Positions 48,061 through 57,250 of a stretch of DNA of 64,000 bases are shown here, in pieces. A program made the translations under genes and the position numbers. Within the stretch, counting starts at the first letter, position 1, and each line of letters opens with the position of its first letter. The notes beneath the pieces were generated by a model that did no database searches, had not been told where the DNA came from, and saw nothing but the letters and a program-made list of their open reading frames with translations. Source of the DNA: Tetradesmus obliquus. Lineage: Eukaryota > Chlorophyta > Chlorophyceae > Sphaeropleales > Scenedesmaceae. The stretch is taken from contig CP126196.1 of NCBI GenBank assembly GCA_030272155.1, forward strand, positions 4,836,501 through 4,900,500, given 5' to 3'.

Positions 48061-48502
48061 GCAATGGCAGCGGCAGCAGCAGCAGGTTCAGGAATTTGTG
48101 GACGGAAGCAGCATTTGTGGGTGTGTGTGCCAGTAGTGGTTTCTTGAAGTGGAGGTTGTGCAGCAGTATATGCCTGGCACGCTTGCAAGTTGCTATTGGT
48201 GCTTGCTAAACCCATATGATTCAAATGTTGTGAATGAATGTGGTTATATATGCAGAGCTGACGTTTGCTGCATGGTTGTGCTGCAAACCTTGGCATGTGT
48301 GAGCCCTAGACCCTGGTGCCGCCTTACCAAGCAGCAAGCACTCCAGCCCATATTGTCGCGTCTACGGTGCATCACCTGCAGAAGTTTGCAACTATATGTG
48401 GCGGTGGTGTGTGGGTGTGGGTTGTCTCAAGAAGTGCAGGGAGTGCAGCACAAGTGCAGCAGCAGCACCTGCATGGCTCTTCGCGAGACAGAATGTTGAG
48501 GC
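48061..48502. promoter_or_regulatory. Intergenic, upstream of the APE2-like gene
   Basis: 442 bases lie between tandem genes; they presumably contain the APE2-like promoter. AT-rich TTATATATGC at 48243-48252 is the only TATA-like element noticed. Confidence 0.4.
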
Positions 48503-49031
48503 ATGAGCTGCAACAACGAGATTCCACTAAAGTTTGCCACGCTGAATGTAAACGGGTTGAAGCAGGGCTGCCAGAAGGTCTGGGACGCAAAGTACGATGC
48601 CGCAAACGTGCTGCACCTGCTGGAGCACCTGGACTGCGGTAAGTTGTAAGAAGGGTGTCCGAGCTGCGTAGAATATGTAAATAGTCGTGTGTTGATTTAT
48701 TTGTCACCGCTTACGTCGCGCCTTGACTGCTTGCATGGCCGCAACGCTTCCAGATCAGCAGCAGTACAGCCTGGGCTCCATGACCCTGCATGCACTTCTG
48801 GCAGTGGCAGCAGCACTGCTGCTCGTGCCTTGATAACCTGCGGATGCCTTTCTTCAGCATGACAGGCGTTGCAGCATTTGAGGACCAGCGACGATGCTCC
48901 ACGTGCTTGTGAAGCAGCAGTAAGTGATGCAGCAATGAAGCGTCTGCTGCTCCTGCTGCTGCTGCTTCCTGCTGCTGGAACGTGACACGCTCTGTCCTGC
49001 TGCATCTCTGCTGCTGCATCTTTTGCTGCAT

Positions 49032-49088
<57 letters not shown>

Positions 49089-51517
49089 CTAGACATTGTG
49101 TGCCTGCAGGAAGTGAAGCTGTCTGTTGCTGACTATGCTGAGTTCGGGCGCCTGGTGAAGGCAGCAGGCTGGTGAGCGCAACCAGGGCTGTTGAGAAGGT
49201 GTCCCTGCCTACTACTAGTCCCTAAGGGACGCGTGATCTAGCCCCAACCGCACCCTCCTCAGCTGCAATGGCTTAGCCATTCTGAGCAAGACACCCATCA
49301 GCCGATGTGTTGCGCATGTTGCTGCAAGAGGATAGGATGATTGTTGTTGGCTTTCAGACTTGCAACCCGTGCTGTTGCTGGGATGCCTACTTCAGCTTTG
49401 CCCGCACTTTCCCCAGCTACAGCAGCGTGGCTACGTGTTTGTTTCATAGACGTGTTATGCGTGCCGTTACCTCTTGTTATGTGTGCGGCGGCAGGGATGC
49501 CTACTTCAGCTTTGCCCGCACCTTCCCCAGTTATAGCGGCGTGGCCACCTGTGCATCACACAGACGTGTCACATGTACCGTTGCCATTTGTTGTATGTTT
49601 CATGTGCCGCGGCAGGGACGCCTACTTCAGCTTCGCCCGCACCTTCCCCAGCTACAGCGGCGTCGCCACATTCTGCAGGGCAGCCCTCAGCCCGTCAGCA
49701 GCAGAGGAGGGGCTGTTCAGGGTGCTGCCGCCACAGAATGCAGCAGCAGCAGCGGCAGATGCAGTAGCAGCAGCAGCAGCAGAGCCTGGCGGCGGGGCCT
49801 GTGGTGGCGGCACAGCAGTAGAAGATGGTGGTGCTGCCAGCAGCAGTGCTGCTGCTGCCGCTGCTGCCTTGTGGGGCATTGCTGCTCCTTGGATGAGTGA
49901 CATCCCCTTTCCTGCAGCTGAGCTGGCCGAGCTGTGAGTGACAGTGATAGGTGTTTGTGATATGAAGTTGCTTTAGTGTCAGGCTCTTTTCAAGAGGCTA
50001 TTGTACCTAGTTTACGCTGCACCCACCGGGCTTGGCATTCGGGCAGATGCCACCACAAGATACCTAATGCTGGTCCATCTGCCATATGCTGACGGTGGTT
50101 TTCCATGCTGTTGCTGCTGCTGCTGCTGTCACCAGGGGCACTGTCGAGGAGGCTGCTCACCTCGACGGCCAAGGCCGCTGCGTCATCACCGACCATGGGC
50201 TGTTTGTGCTGCTCAATGTGTACCTGCCCGCCTGCAGCAACGTGATCGAGCAGAACAGGCGCGCTCAGTTCAAGGTGTGTGGGGTACATGGAAACGTATA
50301 TGTCGGTATGGCGCAGCAGCGGCACTTGAGGAAGCGTAGGAATGTGGCAGCAGGCATGTGTCACAGGGCTTCTGCTGCACAGTATTTTTGATGTACAACA
50401 GCGGCAGCAAGGGCAGCTGATGCACAACAAGAGCTCAGTGGATGCCAGCGAGGCCAGATCCATCCCCACCAACAGCATGCACGGCTGCTGGTGAAACATA
50501 TCATTTGTAACTCATCCTGTCCCACTGCAGATGAAGTGTGCCATGTGCAAGGTGCTCGAAGCCCGGACGCGCTGCCTGCTGGCTGCCGGCCGCCACGTGC
50601 TGCTGGCAGGCGACTTGAACTGCCTGGCATGGCCCCAGGACTGCGCTGCCTTCGCTGCCGCGCCGCATGCACAGCAGGTGGGAGGTTGTATGTAACACAC
50701 CACCAGCATGTCACCCAAGGTTTGTAACATAGTGACGAGTTGGCGGCCGCAGCAGGACTGACCCCAAGACTGCGCGGCCTTTGCTGCCGCGCCGCATGCA
50801 CAGCAGGTGAGAGACCTCAACATGTCCCTGGAATGTTATACATTAATTTTTGAGTCAGAATGACCTCAACTGCCTGGCATGGCCCCAGGACTGCGCTGCC
50901 TTCACTGCTGCACCTCATGCACAGCAGGTGGGACAATGTGTGCAGCACACCACCAGCAACTTGATTGAAACGTCTGTAGCATGGTGGCGGGTTGGGTGCC
51001 TTTGCTGCTGCGCCGCATGCACAGCAGGTGAGCTTCACCAGCATGCTGTCTCCAGCATCTTTTGACATGAGATGTAGCAGAGCGATAAGTTGTGGTACTT
51101 GCTGGAGTATGCTGTGCAAGTTGTTGGCTGCCATTGCACAATGCCAGACACCGCTTCTGCTAGTAGTGCGTGGCGTGCCATTGGTTGCACCGCAGCGATC
51201 AACGGCATTGTTGCTGCTGCTGCTGCTGCTGCCGCAGGTTCGCTTTTATGACGGCTCCCCCTGCTGGGCCTGGCTGCGCAGCATGCTGACGTCACCACCA
51301 CCACCAGCAACAGCAGCAGCAGTCCCAGACTGTGCTGCCGCTGCCAGTGCTGCTGCAGGTGGCACTGCTGCTGAGGCCGCAGCTGCTGCAGCTACTGCAG
51401 CGCTCGCACAGTCACTTGCTTGGCCCCAGCAGCAGCAGCCAGCGCAGCATCACTCCTACAACAAGCGCATGCACAGCCACAAGCCAGACCACCGGCCCGA
51501 CCTGCAGCACCAGACCA

Positions 51518-51562
<45 letters not shown>

Positions 51563-53755
51563 GCTCGAGCTTTGATGCAGGTGCATTGGCCGAGGCTGCT
51601 GCAGCGTACAGCGGCTGCCTCATCGACACCCTACGGCACTTCCACCCTACTGGCACAGCGCTGTTTGAGGATTCAAGAAGGCCTGGGCGCTTCAAGCAGC
51701 GCTGCTGCTTCACTGTGTGGGACCCTCAATACACAAAAGGCAACAGGGTGGACAATTACGGCTGCAGGTGAGGTCCAAGGTCAAGTGTTCATGGTTACGA
51801 TGTTAGGATATGCAGGCAGGCTTAGTTTAGGGGTGTATGAAGGGACCCGCAGTTCACCAAGGGCAACAGGGTGGACAAGTATGGCTGCAGGTGATGGAAG
51901 TGTTGTTTGGCGATATGAGGTTGTTGGGGTTTTACATGTAGGGTTCATGTGTCGTGTGAGAGTCCCAGGTGCGCCAGGGGCAGGGGCGTGGCATGGCTGT
52001 AAGTAGTAGCATGTCATCAGGCGTCATCGGCAGGTGACAGGGCAGCTGTAGTAGACACCAAGTACTGCTGCTGCTGCTGCTGCTGCTTGCAGGGCTGACT
52101 TCATCTTGCTTGGCGATGCCGCACAGTACCAGAAAAGGCAGCAGCAGCAGCAGAAGCAGCAGCAACAGCAGCAGTGTAGCAGCACATCAGCTGGCACAAG
52201 TAGACAGCATGCACAGCGACAAGATGGAGCAGCGAAAGGTGCTGCCAGCAGCATCATCCTGCCGTTCAGCAGTTACATGGCAGGTGCCCGTGTGCACAGG
52301 TACAGCCTGCTGTCTGACCATGCAGCAGTAGAGCTGCAGCTGCGCCTGCCGCCTGAAGCAGCAGCACTGCTCACAGCAGCGCGCAGCAATGCGGCTGCTG
52401 CAGCCAGCAGGATCAACTGCAGCTGCAGCACAGCCGTTGCAGTTGACAGCAACAGCCACCACGGCAGCAGCAGCAGCAGTTGTGTTGTGCCTACTGGCCG
52501 TCGCATCTGCCCACCGCCTCTGAGCGCCACCTACCTACTGGACCACACAGTTGCTGCTGCATCTGCTGAGGCAATCATTGCACAGCTCTCCAGCCTAGCA
52601 CACAAGTTTGATGCTCCCACAGGCAACAGTGGTGGGGCCCTGAATACCGCAGCATATGTAACTGCAGCAGCAGCAGAGGTTGCCGCAGCCACATCAGCAG
52701 CGGCAGCGCCTGTGCTTGCTGCACTGCAGCGCTGCTGCAGTGCTGATGTGCTGACGTGCAACATTGTCAATGAGCTGCAGCGCAAAGGCGCACACTGCAA
52801 GCGCTTCAGCAGAAAGGCAGCAGCAGAGGCAGCAGCTGCCGCCGCTGCTGCAGAGGCTGCTGCTGCAGCAACAGCAGCAGCAGATACCGGCATGGACTGC
52901 AGGCGGGGAGTAACAGGGACAAGTCAACCCCCACAAGAGCAGCAGCAGCGGCAGCAGCAGAGTCCGCACAGTCGCGTCGAGTGGGGTTCAGCCATGCAGC
53001 AAACCCTAGCCAGGGCTGCACTGACCTACCCCCAGCAGCTGCCCTCTAGGCCAAACCCTAGACCCCAACTGGAGGCGGCACTACAGCAGGCCCTACAGCA
53101 AACTATGGCAGCAGCAGGAAGTTCTGCAGCAGATCTGGCAGGGCAAGTACCAGTAGCAGCAGCAGCAGCGCATGGGGAGGTAGGGCGCCTGGCAGCAGCG
53201 CTGATATCAGCGAGGCTGGATGAGGCTTCTGAGCCTGAGCTGGTGACTGCGCCAGCAGCTATGTCACGGGAGCTGCTGCTGGCAGATGACGATGGCGCTG
53301 CTGCTGCTGCTGCTGCTGACGGTGATGATGGTGTGCATGCAATGGAAGAACAATATGCACCAGCAGGCAACGCTGCAGCAGCCATGTCACCGCAGCTTGT
53401 GTTCGCGGACAACGACAACGCTGCTGTTGATGACGGGGATGTTGACATGATCGAGGCAGGGGTTTTGACAGCAGCAGCAGCAGCAGCAGCTTCAGCAGCA
53501 GCACCTTTGGCAAGGGCTGCTGCTGCTGCTGTTTCAGGCCGCAAGCGGCATGTTAGTACAGAGCCACTGCTTCCTCCTGGCCAACAGCTGCCACCTGCTC
53601 AGCGCAACAGGGCTGCAAGCAGCGCTCGTACCGGTGGCAGTGCAGAGACAGCAAGTGCAGCAGCTGTGGTGGTTGGTGGCGCAGCAGGCATGACGGCAGT
53701 TGTGGCAGCAGCGGAGGTGACAGTGACGCACACAGCAGGTGCACGTAGTGTCTAG
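48503..53755 (+). CDS. APE2-type apurinic/apyrimidinic endonuclease (exonuclease III family), 7 exons
   Basis: Exons: 48503-48638, 49093-49171, 49616-49933, 50136-50274, 50531-50677, 51238-51767, 52093-53755, giving 1003 residues in frame. Conserved catalytic blocks appear in order: FATLNVNGLK (Asn17), IVCLQEVK (Glu52), YFSFARTFPSYSGVATF (the APE2-like SGVAT block), NVYLP (Tyr207), LLAGDLNC (Asp252, Asn254), FHPTGTALFEDS, NYGCRADFILLGD, and LLSDHAAVEL (Asp525, His526). The family cuts DNA 5' to abasic sites and has 3'-5' exonuclease or phosphodiesterase activity in base-excision repair, in nucleus or organelle. Ala/Gln-rich inserts expand the domain. The roughly 470-residue C-terminal extension is Ala/Gln-rich, and I see no GRF zinc finger, which many APE2 proteins carry. 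Ghost copies surround exons 3, 5 and 6. Confidence 0.86.
49383..51892 (+). repeat. Ghost-exon copies in the APE2-like gene
   Basis: Two copies of the start of exon 3 (DAYFSFARTFPSYSGVAT) precede it at about 49383-49432 and 49496-49553, spaced about 112-119 bases, each with an acceptor-like GGCAG or TGG context. Exon 5's end (DLNCLAWPQDCAAFAAAPHA) recurs after the real exon at about 50767-50808, 50850-50929 and 50995-51029, each followed by a GT donor (GTGAGA, GTGGGA, GTGAGC). Exon 6's end (YTKGNRVDNYGC) recurs at about 51850-51890 as FTKGNRVDKYGC. Confidence 0.85.
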
Positions 53756-54358
53756 CCCCTGTTGGCTCTTCACCAGCTGACAGGAACCTGAACTGCTGCA
53801 GCAGTAGTCAGCAGCACGCCAACCACCACCGCATACGTCATCACAAAGCGCAGTTTCGCTCGCGGTGAGAGACGTGTGTTACTATGTTCGATCGGGTGCT
53901 GCTTGCAGCACTGCAATGGAGTGGCGTAAGAACCTTGAACCCCATGTGAATTGATCAAATACTTTATCCCGTGTAGCACTTCACAGTCAAATGGTCAAGG
54001 ACACCCGTGGTTCAACAAATGGGGGCCCGTGGCACGTTGTTGCGCGTGCAACACGACGCTATGATGGATCAGCCACTCTACATTGCCGCCCATATTGCCT
54101 GTAACTCTTGGCACATGGTTGCACGCAGCCCGTGTTGCGCGATGTCGTTCGCTTGCAATGCAGCTAGATGTCCTTGATCGCCACGTGCCGTCGCACAGGC
54201 TGCGGCTGTTGCATGTCACTGGTGAATGACAAACAAAATTGCACCTGCTCAGTGGTCTGAGCTTTGCATGGGTTCAGTTCCCATCGGAGCCACGCTCTGG
54301 GTGGCTGTGTTCATTTTGATGCACTAATAATTTAGGGCACACTGTAGTACAGATACAC
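53756..54358. other. Gap between the APE2-like gene and the TV-Pol unit
   Basis: The stretch holds a minus-strand ORF (53770-53979) with one hydrophobic segment (FVMTYAVVVGVLLTTAAAVQ) that could be the last exon of a small membrane protein. At 54247-54292 there is a tRNA-like D-arm plus T-arm fragment. The left edge of the TV-Pol unit, if mobile, should lie here, but I found no terminal inverted repeat. Confidence 0.4.
53770..53979 (-). CDS. Possible small tail-anchored peptide or terminal exon
   Basis: The 69-codon ORF has a basic stretch (RLSPRAKLRF) followed by a roughly 20-residue hydrophobic helix and a short end (VQVPVSW). It converges on the APE2-like gene 15 bases away. No family recognised; it may be a chance ORF. 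Confidence 0.25.
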   Translation of the reverse strand: MLHGIKYLINSHGVQGSYATPLQCCKQHPIEHSNTRLSPRAKLRFVMTYAVVVGVLLTTAAAVQVPVSW

Positions 54359-54652
54359 ATGGATCACCAGACTGCTGCATCACCACCAAGTCGCAAGGAG
54401 GCCGGCAGCCTATACTACAGAAACAGGTACAACACAGACCCTGCTTTTCGTGAGAAAGAACGCCAAAGGGCAGCTGCTTATATTGACCTCCGGCGTGAAC
54501 ACTACAAGAAGCTCTGGCAAGCAAGGCATGCTGCCAAAAAGGCTGCTGCAGCGGCTGCAGTAGCGGCTGCAGCACCTGAGCACAACACAGCCTGTGATGC
54601 GAGCTGCAGATCACATGCGCGGCTTAAAGCCACAGAAATGCTGGTACGCTAG
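54359..54652 (+). CDS. Small basic protein upstream of TV-Pol gene
   Basis: A 97-codon ORF ends only 23 bases before the TV-Pol start. It is highly charged and aromatic at the N-terminal half (SLYYRNRYNTDPAFREKERQ, then REHYKKLWQARHAAKKAA) and turns Ala-rich. Arg/Lys/Tyr-rich YYRNRYN-type segments occur in small DNA-binding-like proteins of large DNA viruses and related elements. The tight, same-strand spacing suggests it belongs to the same unit. No specific family can be claimed. Confidence 0.48.
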   Translation: MDHQTAASPPSRKEAGSLYYRNRYNTDPAFREKERQRAAAYIDLRREHYKKLWQARHAAKKAAAAAAVAAAAPEHNTACDASCRSHARLKATEMLVR

Positions 54653-54675
54653 GATAGGACACGACCCAGCACAGT

Positions 54676-57105
54676 ATGAGCTCAGCACAACAGCAGCCTA
54701 CTCTGACCACTGCCAACAACCTTCGTGCCACACTCAGCCAGCCTGGCGTGGAATGGTGCTTGAAGGAGCACTTTGATTACGACAGGGCGGAGCGCCTGCT
54801 GCAGGCACCAGAAGAGATACTGTGTGACGATCACAGGAAGAAGCTGAAGAGATTTATAAGGGCCGCAAAGATGGACGCAGACGGCCGCTGGTTTGTGAAC
54901 GCCCATTATGATTTCAGCACCAGGAAAAATCCAGTGTGCAAGCAGCAGGGACTAGGCCGACTGTACGCCGACGTCACGCTGGGCACACTGCCAACACACA
55001 TTCGCACCTACATTGTGACCGACTGCTTGGATGTCGACATCAGCAATTCTCACCCAACGTGCCTGCTCCACGCCTGCAAAGAAGCTGGCATTGAGCAGCA
55101 GACCCCCTTCCTGGCCCAGTACGTGTCTCAGCGCAGCAGCGTGCTGGCAGGCCTGGAAGCCGACTATGGTCTCAAGACACGGCAGGAGCAAAAGGACGCT
55201 GTGATAGCCGTGCTCAACGGCGGTGCCCCCCCTGGTGCAGGATCTGGCAAGTGGTTCCTGCACAACATGCAACGGGAGGCAGCTGCAATCTCCACGTGGC
55301 TGATGGCTGAACCACGCTACAAGAATGAAGTAGCGGCAGCACAGAAGCTCAAGGGCAAGGTTTCCTTCCTGCACTACTTGATGACAAGGATTGAGCTGGA
55401 CGTGCTCATCAGCATAGCATCATACCTGCAGGGCCGCAAGCTCACCATCAGATGCCTGATCTATGATGGCTTGCTGGTGCAGGCACCACCTAAGCAGGAG
55501 GACCAGCGTGCATGGCAGGCTGACCTGCTGCAAGGCGCAGAGGCACACGTGCTTGCAGAGACGAGCTGCAGCATCAGCCTAGCCATCAAACCAATGCAGT
55601 CGTGCTATGTGGAGACCCTCAAAAACGTGCCTGACTTCCTGTTCGATGATGACTACGCGGCAGGCAATTTTGTGAGCTTGTATGGGAAGTACAACTTTGT
55701 GCACACAAAGGGGAGCACACACATATTCAACAAAAGCACAGGGCTTTGGGGGGACTCAGAGCGGACCATGCGGGCAGCCGTGCATGCACTCAAGGAGAAG
55801 CTGGTGTTCAAAGTGGGGAAAACCAAGCTCAACTACGGCGGCTATGCAACGCATATTAGCAAGATGCTCAGCATGGTGCCAAACTACATCGATGTTGATG
55901 ACAACTTCTACACTGACCAGTTGGACAGCAGTCGAGGCAAGCTGCTCTTTGCAGACGGCATATATGATTTTGACACTGACAGCTTCACACCCAGCTTTGA
56001 CCATCAGGTGGTTTTTGCTGGACGCATAGACCGCAACTTTGACCGCCACGGCACAGCCGATGCCAAACAGCATGTGACAAAAGTTATGTGGGCGGACCCA
56101 TACACCTCAAAGCAGATCAAAGACGGCGTGCCACTCTGCGAGTGCATCGCCCTGGCCAGGGCACTCTATGGAGACTACAGAGCTCGCAAGGCATACATAC
56201 TGGTGGGCAACACTGGCACTGGCAAGGGTCTGAAGACCACAGCACTGGAGAAGAGCTGCGGCTCTTTTGTGAGCACCTTTGACATCAACAACTTTGTTCA
56301 CAACCCCAACAGTGGTGCAGACCAGGCCAAGCAACTCAGCTGGCTGAAGCAGATTGTTGACAAACGCATCGCATTGTCCAGTGAAGCTCGCACCAACACT
56401 GTTCTGGACGGCATGCTTCTGAAAATGGTGGTGAGCGGCGGGGACACCATCACACTGCGCACCAACCACAAGGATGAGAGCCAGCACATAAACCGCAGCA
56501 CACTGTTCATGATGTGCAACGATGTACCAAAGATCCAGCCATGTGACGATGCTGTTCAAGACAGAATCGGCGGGGTGTTTGACATGCAGGTGGAGTTCAA
56601 GGAGAAGCCCAACTTCTTCAGGCCTGACCATGAGAAGCCCAGAGACCCCAGCCTGAAGGACATGATGAACAAGCCTGAGTACCAGGCTGCCTTCCTCAGC
56701 ACACTGTTGGATGCCTACCAACAATACAAACAAACAGCTCACACAATTCCTGCAAGCGTGTCAGCAGCCATAGATGAATGGCTCACTAATGATTGTGGCC
56801 TGGAAAGCCTCTTGGCAGAAGTCTGCGAGTCCCAGCTTGACCCATGCACCATGCAACCCCTGCATGACAGCTATGTGCCCTTCGATTACCTCTACCAAGT
56901 CCTTGTTGTGGAGGGCGTAGGACCTCAGCGCAACAAAGTGTGCATGACCAAGACAAAATTAGGCAGGCAGCTAGCATTGCTAGGATATCAAAGCGACACG
57001 AGGCGAGTGCAGGGCAAGAATGTTCGCGTCAGGCTGGGCCTCACTGTGAAGCAGGGGCAAATAAATACATGCGCCCTTGAGGAGTATGGAGGTGCTGACT
57101 TCTAG
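54676..57105 (+). CDS. TV-Pol (family A-related polymerase) fused to SF3 helicase; transposon/viral replication protein
   Basis: One intronless 809-codon ORF. The N-terminal half matches transposon/viral polymerases related to family A DNA polymerases: GLGRLYADV, motif A DVDISNSHP (residues 119-127), a motif-B-like helix QEQKDAVIAVLNGGAP (about 170) and motif C IYDGLLV (262-268). The C-terminal half is a D5/SF3 helicase: Walker A GNTGTGKG (511-518), Walker B DKRIALSSEA (562-571), sensor block LFMMCNDVPKI (Asn615) then QDRIGGVF, and a C-terminal winged-helix-like region. TV-Pol/SF3 fusions are known from eukaryotic transposons, virophages and Polinton-like viruses, where they replicate the element. 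All key residues seem intact and the frame is unbroken, so it may be recent or selected. It lacks the CAG-coded runs of all neighbours, consistent with foreign origin. No capsid, integrase or packaging ATPase is visible nearby. Confidence 0.9.
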   Translation: MSSAQQQPTLTTANNLRATLSQPGVEWCLKEHFDYDRAERLLQAPEEILCDDHRKKLKRFIRAAKMDADGRWFVNAHYDFSTRKNPVCKQQGLGRLYADVTLGTLPTHIRTYIVTDCLDVDISNSHPTCLLHACKEAGIEQQTPFLAQYVSQRSSVLAGLEADYGLKTRQEQKDAVIAVLNGGAPPGAGSGKWFLHNMQREAAAISTWLMAEPRYKNEVAAAQKLKGKVSFLHYLMTRIELDVLISIASYLQGRKLTIRCLIYDGLLVQAPPKQEDQRAWQADLLQGAEAHVLAETSCSISLAIKPMQSCYVETLKNVPDFLFDDDYAAGNFVSLYGKYNFVHTKGSTHIFNKSTGLWGDSERTMRAAVHALKEKLVFKVGKTKLNYGGYATHISKMLSMVPNYIDVDDNFYTDQLDSSRGKLLFADGIYDFDTDSFTPSFDHQVVFAGRIDRNFDRHGTADAKQHVTKVMWADPYTSKQIKDGVPLCECIALARALYGDYRARKAYILVGNTGTGKGLKTTALEKSCGSFVSTFDINNFVHNPNSGADQAKQLSWLKQIVDKRIALSSEARTNTVLDGMLLKMVVSGGDTITLRTNHKDESQHINRSTLFMMCNDVPKIQPCDDAVQDRIGGVFDMQVEFKEKPNFFRPDHEKPRDPSLKDMMNKPEYQAAFLSTLLDAYQQYKQTAHTIPASVSAAIDEWLTNDCGLESLLAEVCESQLDPCTMQPLHDSYVPFDYLYQVLVVEGVGPQRNKVCMTKTKLGRQLALLGYQSDTRRVQGKNVRVRLGLTVKQGQINTCALEEYGGADF

Positions 57106-57250
57106 TCATCTGTCCAGAGTGCACAGCAGACACTTTGCCATGGCACAGCAGGCAAGGCAAATGCGGCACCAGTTTGTGTTGCTATGTGTGGCTCAAATGG
57201 TTCATTTGCTGTGGAGAGGATCCGCCCACAATTCTGCACTCAACCCCCAA

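Noticed and set aside
54247..54292. Functional tRNA gene
   Set aside because: No anticodon arm, and the 5' side does not pair with the putative 3' acceptor; kept only as a tRNA-like relic.
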